Assembly: GCA_947650285.1 (NCBI GenBank)
Contig: CANTFL010001260.1
Coordinates: forward strand, 62,001 to 126,000
Length of the DNA: 64,000 nucleotides
Origin: Hyaloperonospora brassicae
Taxonomy: Eukaryota > Oomycota > Peronosporomycetes > Peronosporales > Peronosporaceae
Reading direction: 5' to 3'
Shown here: positions 32,333 to 42,319 of the stretch, one piece after another
Layout: every line of letters begins with the position of its first letter
How positions within the stretch are numbered: position 1 is the first letter of the stretch
Made by a program: the position numbers and the translations under genes
The notes under the pieces: generated by a model
Told to the model about the DNA's origin: nothing
Database searches by the model: none
Seen by the model: the letters and a program-made list of their open reading frames with translations, nothing else

Positions 32333-33409
32333 ATGACGCTCCACGGCCCCGTCAAGCAGCAGCTCGAGGCCGTCAGCGGCTATGTCTACCCCACGGACAG
32401 CGCCCTCGTGGTCGTGAGTACCAAGAAGAAAGCCGCGCGCCAGTACCTCCTGCACGGCTACCGCCACCGCAGCGCCAAAGTCTGGTGCTTCCTCGGCCAC
32501 AAACTCGCAGCGATCAAGACAGTCACCCAGCGCAAGCGCTTCACAGAGCTCGTGGCCACGGGGGACGTGGCGGAGGTCATGGACGCGCTGAGCGCCGGCG
32601 CCGACGTGGCCGACAAGAACGCGGCGGGCCACTCGCCGCTCTACGTGGCGGCGGCCCACGGCTTTGACCACGTCCTGCTGCTGCTGCTGGAACGCGGCGC
32701 TGACGTCAACGCCGCTGCACTGGACGGCTCGACGCCGCTGCACGCCGCGTGCGAACACAAGCGCTACGGAGCGGTTCAGCTCCTGCTCAAGCACAAGGCG
32801 CGGGCTAACGCCGTCACGCGCAGTGGGCACTCGCCGCTGCACTTTGCAGCGAAACACGGACACGCAGAGATCGTTGCAGCGCTGCTCGCGGTACGGGCAA
32901 AAGTGGACGCAGCAGTCGGAGACACGACCACGACAGCGCTGTTGCTGGCGTGCACGTTTGGCCACTCGGCTGTGGTCGAGCAGCTGCTGGACGCGGGCGC
33001 CGACCCGCAGGTCGAAGACGCCGCCGGCAACACGCCGCTGCACGTTACCAGTCGGAACGGGAACTACCGCGCGACGTACCTGTTGCTGACGGCTGGCGCG
33101 GACCCCGACATGCCGAACGAGCAGGACGAGACGGCGTTCGACGTGGCCGAGCAGCAGGGCCACTCGCACGTGCAGTATCTGCTCGAGACGAACGGCGTGG
33201 CCGTGGGCGGCCAGACAGTCGACGAGATGGACGTCGCCTGCGCGCAGGATGACCGTCTCAGCGAGGCGCTGGCCCGCAATCGACCGGAAATCTCCGACGT
33301 CATTGTGAAGCTCCACATGAAGTACGCGGGCTATTTCGCGCTGGGTGCGCTGCCCGAAGACGAGAGCGTGACGGCGTTTCCAGAGGACTTGAACCTGCTG
33401 ACGTGTTAG
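32333..33409 (+). CDS. Ankyrin-repeat protein (358 aa)
   Basis: Single exon, GC-rich. About 65 N-terminal residues of unknown fold (GPVKQQLEAVSGYVYPTDS, with a basic stretch) are followed by six to seven ankyrin repeats at about residues 68-290, with classic cores such as GHSPLYVAAAHGFDHVLLLL, GSTPLHAACEHKRYGAVQLL, GHSPLHFAAKHGHAEIVAAL and GNTPLHVTSRNGNYRATYLL. The repeat region mediates protein contacts. The C-terminus has no recognised domain. Minus-strand ORFs here are shadows. Confidence 0.88.
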   Translation: MTLHGPVKQQLEAVSGYVYPTDSALVVVSTKKKAARQYLLHGYRHRSAKVWCFLGHKLAAIKTVTQRKRFTELVATGDVAEVMDALSAGADVADKNAAGHSPLYVAAAHGFDHVLLLLLERGADVNAAALDGSTPLHAACEHKRYGAVQLLLKHKARANAVTRSGHSPLHFAAKHGHAEIVAALLAVRAKVDAAVGDTTTTALLLACTFGHSAVVEQLLDAGADPQVEDAAGNTPLHVTSRNGNYRATYLLLTAGADPDMPNEQDETAFDVAEQQGHSHVQYLLETNGVAVGGQTVDEMDVACAQDDRLSEALARNRPEISDVIVKLHMKYAGYFALGALPEDESVTAFPEDLNLLTC

Positions 33410-33503
33410 ACGAGCGACTGCTGTCGTGCGTACGTCGATGCGTCACCGTCGAGAGAGAGAGAGAGATTGGGTGGGGTGTCGACGCTTCTTGAATCGAGCA
33501 CAA
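33410..33503. other. 3' flank of the ankyrin gene
   Basis: Short stretch with a GAGA run near 33450, immediately before the 33-bp repeat array. Confidence 0.4.
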
Positions 33504-33602
33504 CGTTTAGCGACCGAAGCAGGAGCACGGCATACTCGTTTAGCGACCGAAGCAGGAGCACGGCATACTCGTTTAGCGACCGAAGCAGGAGCACGGCATA
33601 CT
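33504..33602. repeat. 33-bp tandem repeat, three perfect copies
   Basis: Units at 33504-33536, 33537-33569 and 33570-33602 are identical, starting CGTTTAGCGACCGAAGCAGG. A fourth unit begins (CGTTT) and then diverges. It lies about 95 bp after the ankyrin stop codon. Confidence 0.95.
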
Positions 33603-35307
33603 CGTTTCGCTCGATTATTGTGCATACATTGAATAGAGTGCTGTGATGCGGACATATGAAGTGCAGTGTCGTGGCGATTGGGACACAGTGATAGTTGGAG
33701 CTGACTGATGCCTTGTCGGGTGTCTGAGTGCATACTGCTACAGCGAATTGGAGGCTCTAAGCGCTAGGCGCAATGCTCAGTGCATCAGATGGCGTGCGTG
33801 CTATGAAAGATCGATTGTTGCCAACAGGACAGCTTGTGAGCAGCAATAGATCTTTTGACGTAACACGCCCGTACGAGTCTCAGCACAGGGAAGAAGCGCA
33901 AGTGGGTGTGTTTATCGTTCACCTGCCATACCGAGTTCGGGTCTCGTGTGGAAAGCAAGCAGGTCAGGACGATGCCCGGGCCTCTTCGGGTACAACGTAT
34001 TGTTCACGCTTGGCGGTGTTTTATCACCGCTTCATGCCCCCACACGAGTGCGGTCTACATGCGCCCTGAACGTCGACCGGTCACCCGATAGTGCATCACA
34101 AGCCAGCTCTATGTTGTCAAGCAGCTCGGAAGCTGCTGTGGCCTTGACGAGCTCGCAAGTTTCTGAGCGATTGTTCGGTAGCCGTGTACTTTGACGGGAA
34201 GAAGAACAAGAAGAAGAACACGTGCGTGTGATTAGCTGATCCAGAACACCTGACTTGATTGCACAGGACGAACGACAACAAGTGCTACATACACTGCACT
34301 GTCTCCTTAGCCCCGCAGTGCTTTCTTCGAGTTCATCTGCTCGATCGGTTTGCTGCCTGACCTGGAAGTTGTGACGTGGAAGTCGGCTGTCGGCGGCATT
34401 GATAGTGGACTGCAACGTCGAATCAACACACGCTGACATCAGGCACTCGGCTCGACACTACTGCCCGGTCTTCGCAGCTTCCACACCTTCGATTGTACCA
34501 CCGATCGCCATAGTGAAGAGGGTGACCACGTCAACGGAACCCTTGCAGGTCAACGGGCGATCGTACGTCATCGTCAAGCAGCTAGCGGCACTGACTGCAT
34601 CATCGTACGTACGGCTGATCGGCAAACATTGAGCACTTGATGCTTTTCAACTGTCAGTACGCTTTCTGATACGTAGCAGAGCTGTAAGAAAGACGTTGAT
34701 CGCATCAGTGAGCGCTACTGTGGCTTGCAACAAACGCCGTCTTTTCAGCATCTTTCTGGAACGTGTGTCGCGCCAGCAGGTCGTAATAGCTGAGTGGGTT
34801 CGTGGGTCAATGCAGACGGTATCGATGAATATGATCACAACTCCGACAAACGAAAATTCATTTGCCTTTAGTATGCGATGGTGTACCAATAGGAGATTGC
34901 CATTTGATTATGATCAATCCATGATCCTTCATATAGCCGTTTCAGCAAATTGGACGATTTAGGGGTAGGGCAAATTCATTCCGACATCATTCCGACCTAT
35001 TTTGTCGGAATGAAGCCAAAAATAGGCATGAGCTCCATACACATGCCTAGTTAAACGCATTCTATGTTGCATATTGTAAAAGATTCCGACAAATATGGCA
35101 GATCAGTAACTAATCACCTGTTTAACTCAATTTTATACTATTGCAGCCCTACGCCACTGCAAAGTAATCTTCACGATAACATAATCACTGAGGTTTATGT
35201 TGAAGTATGTCTGCACAGTATACAAAGGTCAAGTTATTAGCTGCATTGAACTGAACTTAAACATTTTCATACGCTAGTACACTTCAATAACTAGATAGCA
35301 CAGGAAC
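33603..35307. other. Intergenic, AT-richer toward the right
   Basis: No supported gene. Near 34985-35011 there are ATTCCGAC motifs in both orientations (see findings). Confidence 0.5.
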
Positions 35308-35505
35308 ATGAGCATTCAGTCGTTGGTGCCAGCCAACACCAAGTCGGCCATGTCGACGGCAGTGAACAACTTTAAGAAATTCCTTGCGTCGGAGTCCGTC
35401 ACAGTCAAATAGATGAACACATTCATCCTCAGTGTCTCGTCTGGTGCCTGCTTCGTCGCAATTATGGAGAAATTTGCCATTTACCTCGCCTACCTCAAGG
35501 GCAGA

Positions 35506-35510
35506 AATAG
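35506..35510. repeat. Left target-site duplication of the solo LTR (AATAG)
   Basis: AATAG precedes the LTR; the same five bases follow it at 36044-36048. Confidence 0.9.
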
Positions 35511-36043
35511 TGTAACGGGGTTACACGGCGACTGTAGTCGACAATAGGTGTGGTGCACAAGGGATGGGATCCCCTTTAAAGTAATATTAGAACACAGTAT
35601 CAATTGTTGAAGACTGATGTCTGTCAACCATTGATTACGAGATCTTTTAATAGGTTTATTTAGGACATTAGCGAGTAGGTTAATTACTTTGTTCTAAGGT
35701 GTTCTTTTAGGTTAAAAGAAGAAATAAAATTCAGTTCCCATTTTGATCCAAAAGACACGTGCCTCTTTGAGGCGTCTTGCGATCGTTAAGGAGGTAGCAA
35801 CGCTTGTTAAGGCAGCTACTCCTTGTGCACTATGTGCGCTTGATTCTTTGAATCGTTTGGTCGGTCCCCCTGGAACAAGGACCGTAAGCTCTTTGACCTT
35901 GTTGACTCTTTGAGTTGGGTTCTTTGAACCAAACCTTAGCTCTCTGAGCTTGTTGACTCTCTGAGTCGGGTTCTCTGAACCTTAAGTTGCTCATTGAGCG
36001 ATAAGTCTTCCTCTGACTTAAGGAGCTGTGTAGCTCCGCTACA
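35511..36043 (+). mobile_element. Solo LTR of the Ty3/gypsy family B, 533 bp
   Basis: Begins TGTAACGGGGTTACAC and ends GTGTAGCTCCGCTACA (TG...CA ends). It shares many stretches, in reverse orientation, with the LTR at 61314-61789: for example the complements of CACACCAATCGTCGACT and of CCTAAAAGAACACCTTAGAAC. Both sides carry AATAG. No internal region remains, so the element was lost by LTR-LTR recombination. It sits inside the Crypton remnant, so it is younger than that element. Confidence 0.9.
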
Positions 36044-36048
36044 AATAG
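36044..36048. repeat. Right target-site duplication of the solo LTR (AATAG)
   Basis: Matches 35506-35510 exactly. Confidence 0.9.
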
Positions 36049-36755
36049 AGAATTAAGCATGCATCTATAGGCTCTTCTAGTACAGTCAAGTTACGAAGTG
36101 GCTGCTACAATAATTTGCTCTACAAAGATCAATCGTGTACGACAAACTACTCGAGATGGCGCGCAATCTAGAGTGCCATGCATGACAAGAGTGAGAGGAT
36201 CCATGAAGAAAGCTGCATCATATGCAAAAAATGAGATTCGATTACTTATGCAACACATCGACATGACTACTACGATTTCAAAGGACTACCAGGAAGCTAC
36301 ACTTGTGTGCCTAATGTGCCAAGCCTTCATTCGGGCCTCTGAAATGTCGCTTGTCCGCAAGAAAGATCTGTCCGTTAGCGCCAACAACGTTGAGCACGTG
36401 TAGCAATCTCAATGAGAAAGCTTTACACAGAAAATTGTGGCGTACAAGGCGTTGCTTGCAGCTAGAGCTATTTCGGACCACATCTCCATTAAATCACAAG
36501 ACATATTGCACATAGTAAAAGACATCGAAAGTACCTTCCATTACAACTTATCTACCTGGTAAGGATGACCAAGCTGCTGTCTATGTTAAGTGCATCAAAT
36601 GGCAACGTCATCATTTTATCTAGTTAGTGCGCTTCTATAAGCAAACGATGATGGGCAAAACTTTATTAATGATACTTTGTCTTCTTAAACTAGAGTCCTT
36701 CCATCTCTTCATGTATAGTCACCAATCGCACAAGAGCGGAAGATACGCAAGGCAA

Positions 36756-37060
36756 TATTGCCACCAGTATCAGCGTCAACGGTATCTACAGCAACAAAAA
36801 TAACAGCATCGACAGCATCAACAGCAACAACATCATCAACAGCATCAACAGCAACAACAGCATCAACAGCATCAGCGTCAATAGCAACGCCAGGGTCAAC
36901 AGAGTCAACAGTATCTATAGCAACAACAGCGATAACATCATCAGCATCAACAGCATCAACAGCAACAACAACAACTGCACCAGCATCAGCATCAATAGCA
37001 ACAGCATCAACAGCAACATCGATAACAGCATCAACAGCAACAGCAACATCAACGTCGGCA
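36756..37060. repeat. Imperfect CAACAGCATCAACAGCAACA minisatellite
   Basis: About 300 bp of trinucleotide-based repeats (CAACAG, CATCAACAG, CAACAACAG, GATAAC variants). Because the period is a multiple of three, the array is open on both strands (Ser/Thr/Ala-rich on plus; Val/Asp/Ala-rich on minus), which is an artefact of the repeat. It is followed to 37165 by three copies of a GACTGCAC motif with short spacers. Confidence 0.85.
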
Positions 37061-38010
37061 AGAATAACGTCAGACTGCACAAGCTATAGAAAAACATAGC
37101 AAAATAACACCGGACTGCACATGATATAGAGAACAGAACAGCAACAATAACGTCAGACTGCACCTGCCAACACTTCGACTATGGATTCATTCACGTACTG
37201 CACAGTCGCCTGGGTTGTGTTCGTCTCTCAGTATCAATTAGCAGTCGCAACGATAGTAACGCATGGTGTGATTGACCTACGGAATGAATTGCCCCACACG
37301 TACATGCCTGATAGTTAGTCTTGTACGTAAGAAATAAAGCATCAGACCGTTTAACTTGCGCTTTAGTCGCACCTCGTTGTCCCAGCCGCTAAAAGGTACT
37401 GCAGGAAGAGCTGTTCCTTGTACAGTATCACGTCTCTTTCTGCAGCACCGTTCAGCGAGGCTTAAGCCTCACTTGTCCTTGACGCACGGCCTGTTGTGAG
37501 TGTCATCACAGGCCAACACCAAATACAGTGAATCGGCATCTCGCGTCCAATTTTATAGCTTCCCGAATTGTAAACCCTACGTATCAAAAAGACATTACTT
37601 AGTTGTCGGAATATTTGTCGGAATAAAAAAAGTGTCGGAGTCTTCATGGCACCGCAACACACGCAGCATGAATGCATCTTCTGTTCCACATGAAACCCTC
37701 TACAACCTTATGGTCGTGCATGTCAACAAGTGCGTCAAGCTCAGAAGCTTCTCGACGCCATTCGGCTCCTATCCACGACTCAAGCCCACCGCTTCCCACC
37801 CAACGGCTCCGGGCAACATAAGGCCTGTCCGCAATTCCATCTGTTTGCCGCACCGATCGATCTGGTCTTTAACTCGGCAGCAGCAGCTGTTCCCTCGTCG
37901 TCGTCGTCGTCGTCAAATCGTCCGATCGTCAACCCATCTGTCGACCAACTACAACAAAGCTCTGGTCGTCCAAACTGTAGCCATCTCACTCCCCGCCACC
38001 CACGTGGACA
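37061..38010. other. Intergenic, promoter side of the Vip1 gene
   Basis: Contains ATTTGTCGGAAT motifs near 37607-37628 and a CTCGTCGTCGTCGTCGT run near 37895. No gene supported. Confidence 0.5.
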
Positions 38011-41000
38011 ATGGCGTATCTCCCTCCTCCTCCTCCTCCTCCTTCGTCTTCCTCTTCGCCTCTCGCTTCGGCCCACCCCATGACGCCGTCCGACGCAGTC
38101 GACGCCAAGTACACACTCGGGATCTGCGTCATGGAGCGCAAGGCGCGCTCCGATCCGATGCTCGAGATCCTCAGCCGCCTGCCGCCCGCGCTCTTTCGCG
38201 TCGACTTCTTTGGCGACGACACCATTTTGAACCAACCGGTGGCCGCGTGGCCGCGTTGCGACGCGCTCATTGCGTTCTTCTCCAAAGGATTTCCCCTCGA
38301 GAAGGCTCAGGCGTACGTGGCCCTCCGTCGCCCGGTCGTCGTGAACGACTTGAACCCGCAGTACCTCTTGAGGGACCGGCGGGAGGTCTACCGCGTGCTC
38401 TTGGAGCACGACGTACCCACTCCGCGTCACGTGTTCTTGAACCGAGATGGGTATGGAGGGCAGAGTGAGCCCCCAGAGGTCGTCGAAGGAGACGACTTTA
38501 TCGAAGTGAACGGTGTCCGAATCAACAAACCGTTTGTAGAGAAGCCCGTGGACGGCGAAGACCACCACATTCACATCTATTACCCCATGAGTGCCGGCGG
38601 GGGCTGTAAGCGGCTGTTTCGGAAAATCGGGAACCGATCGAGCGAGTACGATCCACATGTCAATACCGTGCGAGCAGGTGGAGGGTCGTACATCTACGAG
38701 GAATTCCTCTCCACTCAAGGAACGGACGTCAAAGTCTATACCGTCGGACCTCATTATGCTCATGCAGAAGCTCGGAAATCGCCTGTACTGGATGGACGAG
38801 TCGTGAGGGACGTGGACGGGAAAGAAGTGAGGTATCCAGTCATGCTGTCTACGGAGGAGAAGCAGATTGCCTATCGAGTGTGCCGAGCTTTCAGACAGAC
38901 GATCTGTGGCTTTGATATCCTGCGCGTGCGTGACGCGTCGTACGTCTGCGACGTGAACGGCTGGAGCTTTGTCAAGAACTCGGAAAAGTACTATGACGAT
39001 TGCGGGATCTTGTTGACGCAGTACCTTGCCCAGGCGCTAGCTGGTGCAACGGCTGGCGAGGATTTCGGCACGGACAGTTCTGCGTTTGGTTCCGTCACTT
39101 TTCGCTTTGCCCCCAATGCTCCTCCGCCGAGTGCAGAGCTGTCGGAGCCACCAACGGCACATAGACATGCAATGCTTCGTGGACCATCGACTTCTATTGC
39201 TGATTCAGAGCTGTCGGAAGCTGATAGCATCACGGATGGAGACGAAGATACATTGTACCAAGAGGAAGAGTTGCGCTGTGTGCTGGCTGTCATTCGTCAC
39301 GGCGATCGTACGCCGAAGCAGAAAATGAAAATGAACGTCTGCCATCCAGCCTTCCTCCAGTTTTACGAGGACTGTCTGCGTGGATCTCAGCAGGAAAACA
39401 ACGATGAAAGCGATACGAAGAAGAAAAAGAAGATGGATCTCAAGATCAAAGCCGTGGCGAATCTCGAGCGTCTACTTCAGGTGAGCAAAGATCTGCTGCA
39501 CAAGTACGAAACGCACGATCCGGCATTCATGGATTTCTTAGAGCAACGCGAGGTCACATTTGGCGAAGACGCCACGGACCGTGTCAAGGGGTATCGAACG
39601 CTGCGAGACGTGCTGCAGCGCTGGCAACTTGTCGGTATCAATCGCAAGGTGCAGCTGAAACCAAAAAGTTTTGTCGACGTGCCTGTCGAAAGTATAGCCG
39701 AAAACGGAGAACAGCAAACGATACACCGTGTTAGCAAATTGCTGCTGATTATCAAGTGGGGAGGAGATCTGACTCACACTGGTGAAGAACAGGCAGAACA
39801 TCTTGGTCAGAAGTTTCGGCGGATGATGTACCCGGGCGGTGCTGGGGGCCTGAACCGTCTGCATTCCACTTACCGGCATGACCTCAAGATTTACACGAGC
39901 GATGAAGGGCGTGTGCAGAAGACCGCAGCTTCGTTTGCAAAGGGACTGCTGGAGCTTGAGGGAGACATTATTCCGATCTTGGTCGGACTTGTGTTGAAGT
40001 CCAAGGATGCAGACTCGATGCTGGACCAGTCGGGATCTTCCGCACAAGAGATCATCATGCGAGTGAAGCAGCGTTTGCACAATATCATTCACCGCGAAGA
40101 CCATTGCAGCCAGCTGATCGACTCGAACTCGCGCCTCATTCGCTCTGTGGCGCTAGCACTTGCGAAAGTCGATCAGCCTATAAAAAAGATGGGCATCATG
40201 CACAAATTGCTGCACTTGCTGAAGGAGCAACTCACGCGCATGATTCAAGAGAAGGCGCAGTATCGCACAGAGATACATCTGGATCAGACGACGAGATCTA
40301 CTGCTGGCCGACTGCCTACTCCTATGATCGGTCGATCTGCCAGCGTCAATGAGTTGAGCCAACCGAAGTGCCACCATGTGCACTCGTACGCCCCTCAGAA
40401 GAAACACAGTGAAGGCAGGAACATCACAAGTGATGCTGCGAACAGCAGTGTCGGGTTGCGCAGAATGCGGCCACCGCAAGAGTCGTTGCCACTAGAGGAT
40501 ATCAAGTACCCTGAGCCTTGCGGACGCGAAACTCTGGAGGTGATGCGCGAGCGATGGGCAAAGCTGTACCGCGATTTCTACGTGAAAAAGCGCGATACGT
40601 ACGACCTGTCCAAGATACCGGACATCCATGATTGCATCCGGTATGACGCAGTTCATAACGCACACCTCAACTTGACGGACGTACGGGAGCTTTTGGAGAT
40701 CTCAAGCGCGTTGTCGCACGCTCTCGTGCCGCAAGAGTACGGAATCAACGTGGAGGAGAAGATCTTCATCGGGTCAGCGATGTGCCGAACTTTGCTGTCG
40801 AAGATCAACACCGACTTGGACTTGGCCCGTGGCTTGCAACCCGATTTACTGAAGGACCACAACACTCACCGTCTGAACCCGTCGTACGCGAAGAAAGTCA
40901 AGTCGGCACACCGTTCCGTGCGCACGCGTTTGTACTTCACAAGTGAATCGCACCTGCACTCGCTATTGAACGTTCTGCGATTTGGTCGGGACGAATGTGA

Positions 41001-41448
41001 GATCAAGAGCCCGATCGGTGAAGAATCGCGGAAGTGGATCGAAGACATTCCTGAGCTCTGCTACATGACCCATTTCGTCGTGCGGGTCTTCGAGCGCATT
41101 CAGTACTCGCTAGAAGAGCCTCAGCGCTTCCGCGTCGAGATTTCCGTGTCTCCTGGTGCCGATCAAGACCCGCTTGTTTCTGATCCGGATAAGCAGGTCA
41201 TGGTTGCGCCACTGAAGATCATCTCGCGCGAAGGCCTGACTTGCCAAGAGCTGGTCGACTATATCACCGACTGTATCGGCTACGCCGAAGAAAACGAAGT
41301 CAAGGAGATGATCAGTCAAACTGTGGCGAGCAAGTGCCATGGCAGCTCCGACCACACGGCGGGGGATAGCAGCAGTGGGGATGTTACACCGGTGAAGCGT
41401 TCGGTCTACTCGCTTAGCAACGACAGCAGTGACAGCAATGATAATTGA
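38011..41448 (+). CDS. Inositol hexakisphosphate / diphosphoinositol-pentakisphosphate kinase (Vip1/PPIP5K, 1,145 aa)
   Basis: Single exon. After a Pro/Ser-rich start, residues about 30-345 form the ATP-grasp kinase domain: GICVMERKARSDPM, AFFSKGFPLEKAQ, NDLNPQYLLRDRREVY, KPFVEKPVDGEDHHIHIYY, GGGSYIYEEFLSTQGTDVKV, and CDVNGWSFVKNSEKYYDDC. Residue 429 opens the phosphatase-like (histidine acid phosphatase) domain with RHGDRTPKQK; its late histidine motif is SESHLHSLL (979-987). This two-domain layout is that of Vip1/PPIP5K, which makes and turns over inositol pyrophosphates (1-InsP7, InsP8) in phosphate and energy sensing. Both active sites look intact. A second Met 23 residues in (MTPSDAVDAKY) could also start it. 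Confidence 0.95.
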   Translation: MAYLPPPPPPPSSSSSPLASAHPMTPSDAVDAKYTLGICVMERKARSDPMLEILSRLPPALFRVDFFGDDTILNQPVAAWPRCDALIAFFSKGFPLEKAQAYVALRRPVVVNDLNPQYLLRDRREVYRVLLEHDVPTPRHVFLNRDGYGGQSEPPEVVEGDDFIEVNGVRINKPFVEKPVDGEDHHIHIYYPMSAGGGCKRLFRKIGNRSSEYDPHVNTVRAGGGSYIYEEFLSTQGTDVKVYTVGPHYAHAEARKSPVLDGRVVRDVDGKEVRYPVMLSTEEKQIAYRVCRAFRQTICGFDILRVRDASYVCDVNGWSFVKNSEKYYDDCGILLTQYLAQALAGATAGEDFGTDSSAFGSVTFRFAPNAPPPSAELSEPPTAHRHAMLRGPSTSIADSELSEADSITDGDEDTLYQEEELRCVLAVIRHGDRTPKQKMKMNVCHPAFLQFYEDCLRGSQQENNDESDTKKKKKMDLKIKAVANLERLLQVSKDLLHKYETHDPAFMDFLEQREVTFGEDATDRVKGYRTLRDVLQRWQLVGINRKVQLKPKSFVDVPVESIAENGEQQTIHRVSKLLLIIKWGGDLTHTGEEQAEHLGQKFRRMMYPGGAGGLNRLHSTYRHDLKIYTSDEGRVQKTAASFAKGLLELEGDIIPILVGLVLKSKDADSMLDQSGSSAQEIIMRVKQRLHNIIHREDHCSQLIDSNSRLIRSVALALAKVDQPIKKMGIMHKLLHLLKEQLTRMIQEKAQYRTEIHLDQTTRSTAGRLPTPMIGRSASVNELSQPKCHHVHSYAPQKKHSEGRNITSDAANSSVGLRRMRPPQESLPLEDIKYPEPCGRETLEVMRERWAKLYRDFYVKKRDTYDLSKIPDIHDCIRYDAVHNAHLNLTDVRELLEISSALSHALVPQEYGINVEEKIFIGSAMCRTLLSKINTDLDLARGLQPDLLKDHNTHRLNPSYAKKVKSAHRSVRTRLYFTSESHLHSLLNVLRFGRDECEIKSPIGEESRKWIEDIPELCYMTHFVVRVFERIQYSLEEPQRFRVEISVSPGADQDPLVSDPDKQVMVAPLKIISREGLTCQELVDYITDCIGYAEENEVKEMISQTVASKCHGSSDHTAGDSSSGDVTPVKRSVYSLSNDSSDSNDN

Positions 41449-41709
41449 CTCTAGCGCAAAGCCCGATACGTTCACGTGCAATGAGACAAGACCCGTAGGG
41501 AAGCAGCAGTCCAGAATGTCATGGCCTGTTGTCATCTCGTTACTTTGCTCGCGTACGCACAGCCATTCCGTCAGTACGTACGGTGGTATGTACACTCGAT
41601 CTGTGTGGGCTCAAGGCATCTCCCACGTACCGTTCTGCGCAGCACGTTCGTCAGTGGCCTATTCTTCTGCAAACCATGGTGATGCACGGGTGTCGCAATC
41701 GTGGCATAC

Positions 41710-42300
41710 TCAGGGGCCTTGTTGTCGATATGGTGATGTCGGGCTTCTTCCAAAGACCAAGGCCAATAAAGCTTGCGCTCCAGTCGGATACCACGAAAGC
41801 ACTGCTGGACAGGCCTGAGCGAGATGGCCGAGGTATAGGAAGAGGACTGCGCCATTCGTATTGTCGTAGCCCTTCTTGTTCCAGACGTCTTGCTGCCGAC
41901 CGTCCATGCTTGGTTGCGTCTACTACGGCAACAATTTGTACGATCGGCAAGCGGGGGTAGAACAGTATCGGCAGGTACGCATGTAGCTCATCCAGTTCCA
42001 CGATGTTTCTCTTCTAGCTTTCCACCACCTTGTCGTCTGGAGCTGCAAAAGCTGAGGCAGTGTCGCCTTTTAGTCCGCGAATTGAACGCCAGCACACCAT
42101 CACCACCATCCACGGTCTGACCCCATATGTCGCTCTGCACCGCATACATTGCTTTCGTGCTGTAATTGGCAGCCAGCTGCATCGTGTCTGCGGTCTTGTT
42201 GACACTGCCACCGTGTACCTGCGTCACTGCCAATCGCATAATCAACGCTCCTTGTGCTTGTTCTGATAGGTCTGTAACTGGAGTAGCTCGCGTGACGCCA
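41710..42300 (-). pseudogene. Eroded or unresolved minus-strand gene(s)
   Basis: Two coding-like stretches occur. One runs from about 42300 to 42080 (RLAVTQVHGGSVNKTADTMQ, YAVQSDIWGQTVDGGDGVLAF), after which a one-base frame change would continue GDTASAFAAPDDKVVES to a stop near 42014. The other, 41710-41907, reads WNKKGYDNTNGAVLFLYLGH and ACPAVLSWYPTGAQALLAL. I recognise no family. Missed introns, a frameshift or decay could explain the breaks. It lies between the stops of the Vip1 gene and the nucleotidyltransferase gene. Confidence 0.3.
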
Positions 42301-42319
42301 CATGTTATCGAACCAGCGT

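Larger units (their letters stand above)
35308..36403 (+). pseudogene. Crypton-like tyrosine recombinase remnant, split by a solo LTR
   Basis: Left part 35308-35505 starts MSIQSLVPANTKSAMSTAV and continues NNFKKFLASESVTV, a stop, then ACFVAIMEKFAIYLAYLKG. After the inserted LTR, the right part from 36049 reads YSQVTKWLLQ, KLLEMARNLECH, then KNEIRLLMQHI, DYQEATLVCLMCQAF, IRASEMSLVRKKDLSVSA. That order (N-terminal SAM-like domain, then the F.RASDLSL block) is how I recall oomycete Crypton (YR) transposases. There are several stops and frame changes, so it is dead. The catalytic Arg-His-Arg-Tyr part is not visible downstream. The family call is from memory of the pattern and is not tested. Confidence 0.55.

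Noticed and set aside
32270..33316. 348-codon minus-strand ORF
   Set aside because: It is the shadow of the ankyrin gene on the other strand; the plus frame has clear repeat motifs.
33504..33602. CRISPR-like array
   Set aside because: Units are directly adjacent with no spacers, and the genome is eukaryotic; it is a simple tandem repeat.
36709..37099. Ser/Thr/Ala-rich and Val/Asp/Ala-rich ORFs
   Set aside because: Both are products of the trinucleotide-based repeat array, open on both strands because of its period.
37780..38763. 327-codon minus-strand ORF over the start of the Vip1 gene
   Set aside because: It opposes well-conserved kinase motifs on the plus strand and has no family features.
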